Source: a virus
Length of the DNA: 25,517 nt
Virus record (IMG/VR): IMGVR_UViG_3300045412_000325
Location: 1 to 25,517 of that record
Reading direction: 5' to 3' (one strand)
Position 1 is the stretch's first letter, and every line of letters starts with the position of its first letter. The notes under the pieces were generated by a model. The model searched no databases. It saw nothing but the letters and a program-made list of their open reading frames with translations, and had not been told where the DNA came from. Shown piece after piece: positions 1 to 6,979 of the stretch. Position numbers and translations under genes: made by a program.

Positions 1-2
1 AA

Positions 3-593
3 GTGAAGACGGTGTCGGGCGTGCAGGGCAGGAATCAGGCCTACCGGGCAGCGGCCGGCATCAGCGACACAGAATATTTCTATGCTGTGTGGGCCAAGAT
101 AAAGACCAATCCCTGTTTTGGTTTCGATTTTGTGCCCGACACCCTAAAATCTCCTAGGCATTACATATTTGATTGTTACAATCCCGTAATAGATTACACC
201 TATGGACACCAGGCCATAATATTATACAACAAGAAGATGGTGCTAGAGAACATGGGCACAGGATTGGATTTTACTCTGTCCCAACAGCACGATCATATCA
301 AACTATTAAGTGGTGAAACCATGTTTTATCGTGATCCTCTGACAGCATACAGGACCGCATTCAGAGAAGTGGTCAAGTTGTTACATGCAAAAAAGACTTG
401 TCCAACAGTGGAAGCCAATTACATCTTGTTGAAATGGTGCACTGAGTCTAACATGCAGAATGCAAACTATGTGCGTGATGCCTATAAAGATGCCGTGGAT
501 TTCGTTGACAACTGTTCTAGTGATTTTGAGAAATTATTGCAATCCTATGAATGGCAGTTCGTTGATGAACTTTATCAACAGAGATACCATTAA
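3..593 (+). CDS. conserved phage-type protein of unknown function, probably 5'-partial
   Basis: This is the only plus-strand gene in the window. The frame is open to the left edge and its first possible start is a GTG at base 3 without visible upstream context, so the true N-terminus probably lies outside. The 196 visible residues are soluble and rich in aromatics, with a segment around residues 52-90 (HYIFDCYNPVIDYTYGHQ, then VLENMGTGLDFTLS) that looks like a compact enzymatic or binding core. There is no signal peptide or membrane segment. I do not recognise the family and assign no function. It converges on the minus-strand genes and its TAA stop overlaps the stop of the next gene, so two transcription units meet here. 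Coding is supported by length and by the absence of any comparable frame on the other strand. Confidence 0.75.
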   Translation: MKTVSGVQGRNQAYRAAAGISDTEYFYAVWAKIKTNPCFGFDFVPDTLKSPRHYIFDCYNPVIDYTYGHQAIILYNKKMVLENMGTGLDFTLSQQHDHIKLLSGETMFYRDPLTAYRTAFREVVKLLHAKKTCPTVEANYILLKWCTESNMQNANYVRDAYKDAVDFVDNCSSDFEKLLQSYEWQFVDELYQQRYH

Positions 594-937
594 TCTTTAA
601 AAGTCTTTTCCAACAATTTGGAAGTTTTTGATTCCATTTCTCTCTTTAATTTGGGAATGTCGAACTTGAGATCCACATGTTTGATGTTGGCATAATTGGT
701 ATTGATGAATCTCTTTAGTGTGTCAGCAACATGGGTCTCGGTCTTTTTGGCCTGTAATTCTTTCTCGACATCATAGTGTATTGTGACATTGTTTTTCAAT
801 TGAATGTCACACCACTTGACGTAGCCAATGGGCATGTTGCTGTATTTAATACCTTCCAGCACTTCTGGCCATTCCTTGACAAATTCCGAGGTCAACTGCA
901 CCCAGGTCTGTTTAGTTCTTGGCAGTTTCCTTGGCAT
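590..937 (-). CDS. small hypothetical protein
   Basis: A 115-residue, Lys-rich soluble protein with no recognised motif. The N-terminal part (WVQLTSEFVKEWPEVLEGIKY) looks like amphipathic helix and the C-terminal half is strongly charged. It is the last gene of the long minus-strand array. Its start overlaps the end of the preceding gene by 26 bases in a different frame, typical of translationally coupled phage genes. The TTAA at its end serves as the stop codon for both this gene and the opposing plus-strand gene. Function unknown. Confidence 0.7.
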   Translation of the reverse strand: MPRKLPRTKQTWVQLTSEFVKEWPEVLEGIKYSNMPIGYVKWCDIQLKNNVTIHYDVEKELQAKKTETHVADTLKRFINTNYANIKHVDLKFDIPKLKREMESKTSKLLEKTFKD

Positions 938-1436
938 TGGGTTTTTTATTGGATTTTGCTGCTGCCTTGGGCTTGTCTTCCTTCACGGATAATTCTGTCA
1001 AAGAAATGCCCATGTCTTTGGCGATCATTTCATTTAACTTGTCCAGACCAATTTTGCCTTCCTCTCCTGGACCATAGGTCACTATCACTTTAGCAGTGGG
1101 CATCTTCTTGATGTAATTGTCATTGTGCAACAAAGCCAGCATGTCTATGCCATCCGGAAATTTCTGCCTGGCAAGATATGTGCCCAGTTCGAAACTGGCC
1201 TGTCCTTCTGCGCTCTCCAGTGCTCTCATGAATGCGTTGTGATACACGTCTGATAGGAACTTGGGTCCTATCACAAGGCAATTTTCTGGTTCCTCTGGAA
1301 CTGTTCTGAATATGATTGCCACCTTTGCGCCATCATCTTTCAATATTCCTGTGTGCTTGAAATACTTCCTTGCCAACTTCGCTTCCACATCTGCTGAGGA
1401 AGCATCCATAACCAATTTGTCGTATAGATTAAACAT
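912..1436 (-). CDS. conserved phage hypothetical protein
   Basis: A 174-residue protein. Residues 1-125 look like a compact alpha/beta domain (MFNLYDKLVMDASS..., then VAIIFRTVPEEPENCLVIGPKFL). The last ~25 residues form a low-complexity Lys/Ala/Asn tail (KPKAAAKSNKKPNAKE) typical of a disordered nucleic-acid-binding or tethering extension. It starts three bases after the stop of the Ala-rich gene upstream, with GGAAAGTAGGAA just before the ATG, and overlaps the next gene by 26 bases. It resembles, from memory, small conserved proteins of T4-like marine myoviruses, but I know no function for them. Confidence 0.72.
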   Translation of the reverse strand: MFNLYDKLVMDASSADVEAKLARKYFKHTGILKDDGAKVAIIFRTVPEEPENCLVIGPKFLSDVYHNAFMRALESAEGQASFELGTYLARQKFPDGIDMLALLHNDNYIKKMPTAKVIVTYGPGEEGKIGLDKLNEMIAKDMGISLTELSVKEDKPKAAAKSNKKPNAKETAKN

Positions 1437-1439
1437 TTC

Positions 1440-1757
1440 CTACTTTCCTGCGGCGGCCGCTGCCGTCGCTGTTTTGTTTTCTTCAGGTTTGGTCTCTGGA
1501 GCCACTTTGGCCAGGAACCCTTGAAGCTTGTTATACATCAATCCCACGGTGGCCATTTCATTGGCTCTGAATGCGCCTCTAGTGGAGGCCACGTCGATGA
1601 TGGTTGCTAGATTTTTGAGATCACCGATGCTGAGATCGGTCGCTGCTTGTTGTGCAGGCGCGGCTTGTGCCGCCTGTGTTGCTTGCGCTGGTTTGGCCTC
1701 GGCGGCTGCTTTTGGCGCCTTGACTTCAGCTTCTTTTTTTGCTTTTTTTGTTGCCAT
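1440..1757 (-). CDS. Ala-rich small conserved phage protein
   Basis: The start is set at the ATG at 1757 (MATKKAKKEA) because AGGAGA lies at ideal distance upstream; a longer frame beginning at 1775 has no such site and would run through a palindrome. The 105-residue protein has a Lys/Ala/Pro/Gln-rich low-complexity N-terminus (about residues 1-40). A conserved-looking helical core follows (DLSIGDLKNLATIIDVASTR, then GAFRANEMATVGLMYNKLQG), and then an Ala/Thr-rich tail. Similar short proteins with an 'IDxxSxRGAFxxxE' core occur, from memory, in cyanophage genomes; function unknown. A sigma70-like promoter and two palindromes lie directly upstream, so it heads its own transcript. Confidence 0.75.
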   Translation of the reverse strand: MATKKAKKEAEVKAPKAAAEAKPAQATQAAQAAPAQQAATDLSIGDLKNLATIIDVASTRGAFRANEMATVGLMYNKLQGFLAKVAPETKPEENKTATAAAAAGK

Positions 1758-1765
1758 TTTTTCTC

Positions 1766-1779
1766 CTAATTGCAATTAG
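1766..1779. promoter_or_regulatory. 14-bp perfect palindrome between promoter and ribosome site
   Basis: CTAATTGCAATTAG reads the same on both strands. It lies at the expected transcription start of the promoter at 1786-1814, and its last bases run into the AGGAGA ribosome site of the Ala-rich gene. A second 8-bp palindrome, ACAATTGT (1784-1791), overlaps the -10 box. The position is where a repressor operator would sit; an operator role is inference. Confidence 0.45.
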
Positions 1780-1785
1780 AATACA

Positions 1786-1814
1786 ATTGTAGCAAAATTA
1801 GTTAGTGAGGTCAA
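1786..1814 (-). promoter_or_regulatory. sigma70-like promoter for the Ala-rich gene
   Basis: On the minus strand TTGACC (1814-1809) is followed by a 17-base spacer and TACAAT (1791-1786). The expected start point is about 1779, giving a ~22-base leader with an AGGAGA ribosome site. It lies in the short gap between two genes. The hexamers and spacing match bacterial housekeeping promoters; activity is inferred. Confidence 0.6.
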
Positions 1815-1817
1815 TGC

Positions 1818-2093
1818 TTAAATTCCAGCATTCTGGGCCATGCCGCTGAGCACGAACATTGTGAGGTCACTGGGCTCTTCAAATCCAATTGTGGTAACGA
1901 TGTTTACTTGATCATTGTGACAACTATAAATCGCACCATTTACCATGGCAAATCTGCCTGCGCAGTTGGCATAGATCCAGCGAGCAGTTTTATGCATCTG
2001 GTGATCTGGTTGACTTGGTAAAGAGATAGACTTGAAGTGTGGGGGTATACGATCTAGCTTCCTAGGATGAAAATTTTTAGCATTAATCCTCAT
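1818..2093 (-). CDS. small hypothetical protein
   Basis: A 91-residue protein with a basic N-terminus (MRINAKNFHPRKLDRIPPHF) and a core with two Cys and several aromatics (WIYANCAGRFAMVNGAIYSC). There is no Cys pair spacing of a clear zinc finger and no membrane segment. Its ATG lies inside the last codons of the VWA/zincin gene (11-base overlap), so it is probably translated by coupling to it and belongs to the MoxR operon. Function unknown. Confidence 0.65.
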   Translation of the reverse strand: MRINAKNFHPRKLDRIPPHFKSISLPSQPDHQMHKTARWIYANCAGRFAMVNGAIYSCHNDQVNIVTTIGFEEPSDLTMFVLSGMAQNAGI

Positions 2094-3327
2094 AGTTCAC
2101 AGTCATCCCGAATGGTGCTTGTATGTTTCTCTCATGACTATTATTGATCAAGAATATGGTGTCGCAATAGTCCTTGTCACCCCAGCTGTCGAACGGCCAA
2201 CCATCTGTGAACATGATGAATTTCTTGGGCTCGATTCCTTCTTCTTTCATGAAATCCCAGTTGCACATGAAGTCAGTGCCACCACCCGACCCTATCACAT
2301 ACTCTGTCAACTCATCCATGTTGTCTGGTGTGAATATTTTGGGGTTGAACACTTTGGTGTCAAACGACCAAAGATGTATCTTGAAGTCCTTGTATTGTTC
2401 CATTATGCCGCGTATCTCGCCCAGGAAATCCCTGCATTGTTGCTCAGTGATAGAACCCGAGGCGTCGATGGCCAGACAGATGTCGATGCTGTCGTTGTTG
2501 ATCATGCCTGGCAGCACGGCGTCCATGTGCCAGCTCCTTCTGCTGGGCTTCATGAAAGTGTAGTCGCTCTTCATCGTGCTCAATATCTGTTGCTGTATGA
2601 TCTCTCTCCAGTTCAATTTGGGTTCGGTTAGGTCTGATATCATCCTCTGTATGCTGCCTGGCAGATTGCCCGCGCCTGTGCTCTGTGCTGCCGACATCAT
2701 GGCTTCCTTGATCTCGTCCTTGATTTTTTTAAGCTCTTCCTTGGTGTACACAGGTTTTCCATTTTGGCCCTGTCCCTGTCCATCCTTGTTCTTGTCCTTG
2801 CCCTCGCCCTCGCCCTGTCCTTTGCCCCAATCGATGTGCTCATCCAACAGTTGTCCCAATTTCTTGAGATCGATCTTGTTCTTCTTGACCTGTTTCATCA
2901 GCTCATCGTAGATCTTTTCTGAAGCCCAGTCCTTGTACTTGTCGTCTTGGAAGCCCTTGTTCTCGCCCTTCTTGCCCTTGGGCATCTCTCCGATCCTGTG
3001 GTCCACCAGTATCTGGTTCACGGCATAGTCGCAGGCGATGTTCCAAATCTCGGGATTCCTGCCCTCGGATCTCAGCAACATGTGCTCGAACACGTTGTGC
3101 AACACCTCATGTCCGAACAGGAACTCGGTCTCTCGGGGAGTGAGGCTGTCTATGAATTTGATGTTGTAGAAGAAGTGTCTGCCATCCGTGGCCGCTGTGG
3201 GGCACCAATCATCCGCATTCACTATCTTGAGTCTAGTTGCAAGATTGCCGAAGAAAGGATGTTTCAACAGCAGTGCTATCCTCGCAGTGACCAGTTTGTC
3301 TAGTATCTTTTGATCTGTGGTGGCCAT
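2083..3327 (-). CDS. VWA-domain protein with N-terminal zincin-like domain, partner of MoxR ATPase
   Basis: A 414-residue, two-domain protein. The N-terminal domain carries HEVLH at residues 73-77 (the HExxH zinc-protease signature), as in the 'putative metallopeptidase' domain commonly fused to VWA. Residues ~168-190 are a Gly/Gln/Lys/Asp-rich linker. The C-terminal von Willebrand A domain has an apparently intact metal site: D288-A-S290-G-S292, T351 in GGGTD and D375 in FTDG. Proteins of this layout work with MoxR-type AAA+ ATPases, which remodel or activate partner complexes; the ATPase is the gene immediately upstream. The start ATG overlaps the ATPase stop codon (TAATG), implying coupled synthesis at similar levels. 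Such pairs are known in cyanophage-like myoviruses, but their target is unknown. Protease activity is inferred only from HExxH. Confidence 0.85.
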   Translation of the reverse strand: MATTDQKILDKLVTARIALLLKHPFFGNLATRLKIVNADDWCPTAATDGRHFFYNIKFIDSLTPRETEFLFGHEVLHNVFEHMLLRSEGRNPEIWNIACDYAVNQILVDHRIGEMPKGKKGENKGFQDDKYKDWASEKIYDELMKQVKKNKIDLKKLGQLLDEHIDWGKGQGEGEGKDKNKDGQGQGQNGKPVYTKEELKKIKDEIKEAMMSAAQSTGAGNLPGSIQRMISDLTEPKLNWREIIQQQILSTMKSDYTFMKPSRRSWHMDAVLPGMINNDSIDICLAIDASGSITEQQCRDFLGEIRGIMEQYKDFKIHLWSFDTKVFNPKIFTPDNMDELTEYVIGSGGGTDFMCNWDFMKEEGIEPKKFIMFTDGWPFDSWGDKDYCDTIFLINNSHERNIQAPFGMTVNYED

Positions 3328-4430
3328 TATTTAGACTCCATGGCAGTTATGACATACTTGCCAAACTTCTTATGGAACCTATCAAATGATTTTAACTTGC
3401 TCGGATCAAATGGCAGCTTGTAGTTTGTGAGAGCGATCTTCGCACCCATCACGACTAACTCTGTTTCAAAGTTGTCCATCATGTAGTTGAAGAACCTGTC
3501 CGCCATGTCGTTCCAATTTTTTTCTTTGTTGATGTGCGCCTGTTGCAGTTCATAGCACAGGCTCACCGTAAGCGAATACATCGCTGATATCTCCTTGGTC
3601 TTGAGGTCCTTGACCTTGCCGCTCAATATGTCGGATGGGTTAGGTAGCTGGCCGCTAATTTTACGATGATTCATAAACTTAACGGCCAGGCCCTCTCCTA
3701 CTGCGCCTGCCACGAGGTCAGTGAGCGTACTTTCAGGCAGGCTGTCCGATAGAAGTTGGCTAACGAAACTCCATGATCTTGGAGTCGCGAAAGAACGTGA
3801 TGATCCCTTGGGATCAAAATCATACAAATCTTGTTTGGCGAATGTCACATAACCCACCACGTCAGGATGAATTCTGTGCAGTGTGGCCCACTGCATCCAG
3901 TCATCATAGTCCACTCTCAGTTCGATGTGTACGAACCTGTTGGCCAACGGTGCTGGCATCCTGTAGGTAACACCTTTGTCAGCATCTCTGTTGCCCGCTG
4001 CCACGATCGCAACACCTTTGGGAAGGTGATATTGACCAACTCGGCGATTTAGGATCAGTTGATATGCAGCCGCCTGCACAGCGGGAGCGGCTGAGTTAAG
4101 TTCATCCAGGAATATTATGTCTGTTGATTTGGGGTCTGTGGGCAATTCTGCCGGAGGAGCCCAGACCATGTTGTTTTCTTTGGAATTGAAATATGGAATA
4201 CCTTTGATGTCAGTGGGTTCCCACAATGGCAATCGTATATCGATCACTTGTCTGCCCTGGTCTTCTGCGATCTGTTTGACTATGTCAGATTTACCAATGC
4301 CCGGCGCACCCCACATCATCAGTGGTCTTTGCAATTGCAGGCAATGCGATAATGCCGCCTTTGCTTCGTTTGGCGTTACGGTTCTGTTTTGAGAGCCAAC
4401 CGTCGTGCTCTTTTCTTTTTTGCTCACCAT
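3327..4430 (-). CDS. MoxR-family AAA+ ATPase
   Basis: A 367-residue AAA+ ATPase. The Walker A motif is GAPGIGKS at residues 41-48 and Walker B is IIFLDEL at 105-111. A long alpha/beta AAA core follows with sensor-like AAGNRDAD, an Arg-finger region after APLANRF and a helical lid. MoxR/CbbQ/RavA-type ATPases form hexamers that remodel substrates presented by VWA-domain partners, and such a partner follows with a TAATG overlap. The first ~20 residues are a charged extension. The gene heads a transcription unit: a sigma70-like promoter lies ~33 bases upstream, and a perfect hairpin with the ribosome site in its loop directly abuts the ATG. The biological substrate in the phage is not known. Confidence 0.88.
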   Translation of the reverse strand: MVSKKEKSTTVGSQNRTVTPNEAKAALSHCLQLQRPLMMWGAPGIGKSDIVKQIAEDQGRQVIDIRLPLWEPTDIKGIPYFNSKENNMVWAPPAELPTDPKSTDIIFLDELNSAAPAVQAAAYQLILNRRVGQYHLPKGVAIVAAGNRDADKGVTYRMPAPLANRFVHIELRVDYDDWMQWATLHRIHPDVVGYVTFAKQDLYDFDPKGSSRSFATPRSWSFVSQLLSDSLPESTLTDLVAGAVGEGLAVKFMNHRKISGQLPNPSDILSGKVKDLKTKEISAMYSLTVSLCYELQQAHINKEKNWNDMADRFFNYMMDNFETELVVMGAKIALTNYKLPFDPSKLKSFDRFHKKFGKYVITAMESK

Positions 4431-4448
4431 TTTTAGACCTCTCTAAAA
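4431..4448 (-). promoter_or_regulatory. hairpin presenting the Shine-Dalgarno in its loop, abutting the moxR start
   Basis: In the minus-strand RNA the sequence is UUUUAGA-GAGG-UCUAAAA directly followed by AUG. The 7-bp stem is perfect and the tetraloop is GAGG, the ribosome-binding core. Such a structure could hold the ribosome site open, or be a target for a phage translational regulator; which of these applies is inference. Confidence 0.55.
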
Positions 4449-4463
4449 TTTGTTTATGTTATC

Positions 4464-4491
4464 ATTATAGCATAAAACCATATAAGGTCAA
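4464..4491 (-). promoter_or_regulatory. sigma70-like promoter of the moxR-VWA operon
   Basis: TTGACC (4491-4486), a 16-base spacer, then a consensus TATAAT (4469-4464). It lies in the 81-base gap between the stop of the upstream gene (4512) and the moxR start. Expected transcription start about 4457. It is the best-defined gap promoter in the left half. Confidence 0.68.
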
Positions 4492-4511
4492 TTGGGCATA
4501 AGCCACTGATT

Positions 4512-4907
4512 TTATTGACTTTTTTGTTCGTCCATCTTGCTCATGGCGCGAGCCAAGCCATATTTGGTCACATCTCCGGCAAACATCATCAGTTGCAGGG
4601 CCATTCTCTCCATGGTCACAGTGATCTGTTTTTTGTCAACATAGTATGGACAGTCCACGAATTCGTCCAGCCATAGGAAGGTCTGCGGCGTGAAAATGAT
4701 CTTGTCGGGAAATTTTATCGTGTAGATTTTTATGTCTAGACGTTTCACGATGTCCAATCCCTGTTTGGTCAATCGCAGTGATCTGGCCTGATAGCTCTCC
4801 CTCACATTCTGCCACCAGGTGTAATAACAGCTCTTGACAGTTTCTTCATGATCAGGCTGGTTCAGCAGTTGCATGAAGGTACGAGTATAGGCGGTCTTGA
4901 CGTCCAT
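4512..4907 (-). CDS. hypothetical protein
   Basis: A 131-residue soluble protein. It is helix-rich at the N-terminus (TFMQLLNQPDHEETVKSCYY), with a charged middle ending in the hydrophobic segment FLWLDEFVDCPYYVD and a C-terminal helical part (MERMALQLMMFAGDVTKY). No family recognised. It begins eight bases after the stop of the next upstream gene and is followed by the moxR promoter, so it is the last gene of its unit. Function unknown. Confidence 0.65.
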   Translation of the reverse strand: MDVKTAYTRTFMQLLNQPDHEETVKSCYYTWWQNVRESYQARSLRLTKQGLDIVKRLDIKIYTIKFPDKIIFTPQTFLWLDEFVDCPYYVDKKQITVTMERMALQLMMFAGDVTKYGLARAMSKMDEQKSQ

Positions 4908-4915
4908 ACTGTTAA

Positions 4916-5203
4916 TTATCTCTTGAATTTTTCTCCGGTCTTTAATAGATACACACCAAACTTGTCGGTCTTGTGCATGGTGTTGAGTTTCTTGGCCAGA
5001 TTCTCCGCGTGTCCCGGATTGGAAAAAGAGACTTTCTTGTATTTGGGACCTGGGTAATTGGAAACCAAACTCGAACTCTTTAGATTGATCGGCTTGCCAT
5101 CGTAAAATACCGCCCAGATTCCCTCCGCAGCCAGAACTTCTTCTTGCTTGTAGGTCTCTTTATTGCTGATTGTTAACAGCACTGTTGGCTTGGGCCTTGA
5201 CAT
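4916..5203 (-). CDS. small hypothetical protein behind a start-codon hairpin
   Basis: A 95-residue basic protein with alternating beta-like segments (TVLLTISNKETYK, GIWAVFYDGKPINLKS) and a Lys-rich C-terminus. I do not recognise it. There is no Shine-Dalgarno before its ATG; instead one arm of an 8-bp inverted repeat ends exactly at the start codon, suggesting regulated translation. It is followed closely by another small unknown. Role unknown. Confidence 0.62.
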   Translation of the reverse strand: MSRPKPTVLLTISNKETYKQEEVLAAEGIWAVFYDGKPINLKSSSLVSNYPGPKYKKVSFSNPGHAENLAKKLNTMHKTDKFGVYLLKTGEKFKR

Positions 5204-5242
5204 AATCTATCAAGGTATTTACCAATTTTTACCAGATAGATT
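5204..5242 (-). promoter_or_regulatory. inverted repeat abutting the start codon at 5203
   Basis: Minus-strand RNA: AAUCUAUC, a 23-base loop that contains a smaller GGU/ACC stem, then GAUAGAUU directly followed by AUG. The 8-bp arms are perfect complements. There is no U-tract, so it is not a typical terminator. A translational operator is plausible but inferred. Confidence 0.42.
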
Positions 5243-5492
5243 ATTTGGAGAAGTTGCCGCCGTCCATTTCGATGTTGATCGTTTGGGCCTGCTGTGCTGT
5301 TTTCAGAGCCTCGATCATTTCTTCCTGCACAGACACTATTCTCGTCATGGTCTGGCTCAAACTGTAAGCTAAACGGTCGGCGTCTTGCATGGTCAAAATA
5401 ACAGTGTTTTCCTGTTTGTTTTTGGAAGTGCGTACTCTGGCTATGAAGTCTTCAATGGGCCGCGTCTGAATTTTGTTCTTTGATTGCGTCAT
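5241..5492 (-). CDS. small helical hypothetical protein
   Basis: An 83-residue protein, mostly predicted helix (IEDFIARVRTSKNKQENTVI, then DADRLAYSLSQTMTRIVSVQ), with possible coiled-coil character in the middle and a short acidic tail. The 'DFIxRVR...DAxxLAxSLSxxMxRI' style recalls small conserved proteins in T4-like marine phages, function unknown. Its ATG lies within the last codons of the preceding gene (41-base overlap), indicating coupled translation. Confidence 0.65.
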   Translation of the reverse strand: MTQSKNKIQTRPIEDFIARVRTSKNKQENTVILTMQDADRLAYSLSQTMTRIVSVQEEMIEALKTAQQAQTINIEMDGGNFSK

Positions 5493-5964
5493 TTAATACC
5501 TGTTGCATTTCTATTTTAGTTTTGATAGGCCCCTTATAGGCATATCGCTGTAGTGTAATTACCTTGGGACAGTATGCCTTCCTCCAACCCTTTGGAAAGT
5601 CTATGATGTAATATCCTGCACAAAACAGACTTCGACTTTTGGGCGTTTTGGTATAGATGGGCAGTTGTTTCTGTACATCAAACATGGAATTGTAAGGCTG
5701 TTGTGAGCAGGGAAATCCATGCACTTGCCATTCGGTTTCACTGTCTTGCGGTTTATTTTTTGGCACTGTGATATCTGTGGCAAATATGCCCGATCCGAAT
5801 CGTGCGTACAAGCTCTCCTGTGTGGCATATTCCTGTCTCTGATCTTTCCTGCCCAGGAAGACCCAACCATTGTCATCCTTCTTCTGCAGTGTGCCCAATT
5901 TCTGGCCATTTTCTTCTATGATCCAAAACTTGTCCTTGACTAATATCTTTGCTTTGACTGTCAT
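5452..5964 (-). CDS. conserved phage hypothetical protein
   Basis: A 170-residue protein. Residues 1-60 look like a small beta-barrel or SH3-like fold (AKILVKDKFWIIEENGQKLG, then TLQKKDDNGWVFLGRK). A second part contains FCAGYYIIDFPKGWRKAYCP. No enzyme motif recognised. Its ATG overlaps the stop of the RNase H-like gene (ATGA), so it is co-translated with a replication nuclease; a role around replication forks is possible but unsupported. From memory such proteins accompany rnh in marine T4-like phages. Confidence 0.68.
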   Translation of the reverse strand: MTVKAKILVKDKFWIIEENGQKLGTLQKKDDNGWVFLGRKDQRQEYATQESLYARFGSGIFATDITVPKNKPQDSETEWQVHGFPCSQQPYNSMFDVQKQLPIYTKTPKSRSLFCAGYYIIDFPKGWRKAYCPKVITLQRYAYKGPIKTKIEMQQVLNDAIKEQNSDAAH

Positions 5965-6944
5965 GCCAACCTCGCATTGAATGGTTCCACATACAACTGT
6001 GCCTGTTCCGTAATCTTCTGTAGGTCATATTTGGCACAGAATTTCATGAATCTTATGCCCACTTGTGTGATCTGTTTGTTCTCTGCCTTGGCATTTTCGA
6101 TGGTTTGATCCAATTCCTGTATGATGGCTTCTGGCTGTGCACGTAGATCAACCAGCAATCTGTTGCGCTCATAATCATCCACGACCCTGTGTTCCACGCC
6201 TTCTGGATCCACCCATTTGCTCAGCATCAGATTGTTCCAGGCATAGCCTTTATTGTTTCTATCTTCATACGCTTCCAATAATCCCACTTTGCTCTTGGTT
6301 CCTTTTTTGCGCACACCTGGGTATGCTGAAAATATGTTATCGGATGAATCACCTCGCATGGCCTTTTCAAACAGCATCCATTCTTTGTTTTCCACTTTCC
6401 TGTGCTCCTTGGTCTTGCTGTCTATCACAGGATTGCCTTTCTTGTCAAAATATCCATCCACTGTCATGGTCTCTTCCGTGATACCATTGTATTGTCGCAC
6501 ATTGGGTGCTATCAATTGATTGAGATCCTTGTCTGTGCTGATGATCACATGCTGCTGATCCGGGTGCAGATCGATCCAGCGAGCTATGAGATCATCGGCC
6601 TCGCATCTGCCATTTTGCAACACCGTGACGTTGGTCTTGGTGCGGATAAAATCCACGAAATCATCATAGCACTCCCAAAACAGTTTGTTCTCTTCTTGCT
6701 CCGCGGCAGTCATTGCCAGCACTGTTTCTGCACGGTTTCTCTTGTAAGGCGGGTAATGATCTTTCCTCCAGCTGCGTCCCTCCAAACAAAACACCACATG
6801 AGTGCCATCGAAGTCGTTCCAGGCTTTCTTGATTGAATTCAGGGTGATGTGTATGGCCATGCCGATCTTCTCAGAAGCGTCGCCACGTATCACGTGCCTC
6901 GCTCGGAAAAAAGTATTCGCAGTATCGACCAATATGTGGGTCAT
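5961..6944 (-). CDS. rnh: FEN-family 5'-3' exonuclease (T4 RNase H-like)
   Basis: A 327-residue nuclease of the FEN/5'-3' exonuclease family, which removes RNA primers and 5' flaps from lagging-strand fragments. Metal-binding acids are visible in the right order: D7 (ILVDTANTFF), E115/D117/D118 (CEADDLIARW), D138/D140 (STDKDLNQLI) and D199/D202 (RGDSSDNI). The segment KDHYPPYKRNR (61-71) matches the basic helical-arch region. Length is close to T4 RNase H (305). The start at 6944 is fixed by the MTHILVDTANTFF N-terminus. No ribosome site precedes it; a strong promoter places transcription initiation at or near the ATG itself. It follows an AT-rich inserted cassette. The polymerase and clamp with which it would act are 13-17 kb upstream in the same array. 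Confidence 0.88.
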   Translation of the reverse strand: MTHILVDTANTFFRARHVIRGDASEKIGMAIHITLNSIKKAWNDFDGTHVVFCLEGRSWRKDHYPPYKRNRAETVLAMTAAEQEENKLFWECYDDFVDFIRTKTNVTVLQNGRCEADDLIARWIDLHPDQQHVIISTDKDLNQLIAPNVRQYNGITEETMTVDGYFDKKGNPVIDSKTKEHRKVENKEWMLFEKAMRGDSSDNIFSAYPGVRKKGTKSKVGLLEAYEDRNNKGYAWNNLMLSKWVDPEGVEHRVVDDYERNRLLVDLRAQPEAIIQELDQTIENAKAENKQITQVGIRFMKFCAKYDLQKITEQAQLYVEPFNARLA

Positions 6945-6950
6945 ATAACT

Positions 6951-6979
6951 ATTATAACAACTATTTGGTTTTTTGTCTA
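6951..6979 (-). promoter_or_regulatory. sigma70-like promoter predicting a leaderless rnh mRNA
   Basis: TAGACA (6979-6974), 17-base spacer, TATAAT (6956-6951), six bases, then the rnh ATG at 6944. Transcription would start about at the A of ATG, leaving no leader. The -35 box overlaps the stop codon of the AT-rich gene upstream. Two other genes in the window share the same -10/N6/ATG geometry. Confidence 0.6.

Noticed and set aside
2750-2830. Short repetitive CCCTG/CCTTG stretch
   Set aside because: It encodes the Gly/Gln/Lys-rich linker of the VWA protein, so it is coding low complexity rather than a CRISPR or separate repeat element.
2119-2911. Several plus-strand frames of 110-170 codons
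   Set aside because: All are antisense to the VWA/zincin gene, whose motifs are clear; the Ser/Pro/Leu-rich proteins reflect the reverse of its codons.
3327-3336. CTAAATA on the minus strand at the moxR stop
   Set aside because: The match is made of the last moxR codons and stop (TCT AAA TAA) with no -35 and no gap, so it is probably chance.
4914-4943. GATAAT seven bases before the start at 4907
   Set aside because: The box is formed by the stop codon of the upstream gene and there is no -35 at a usable distance.
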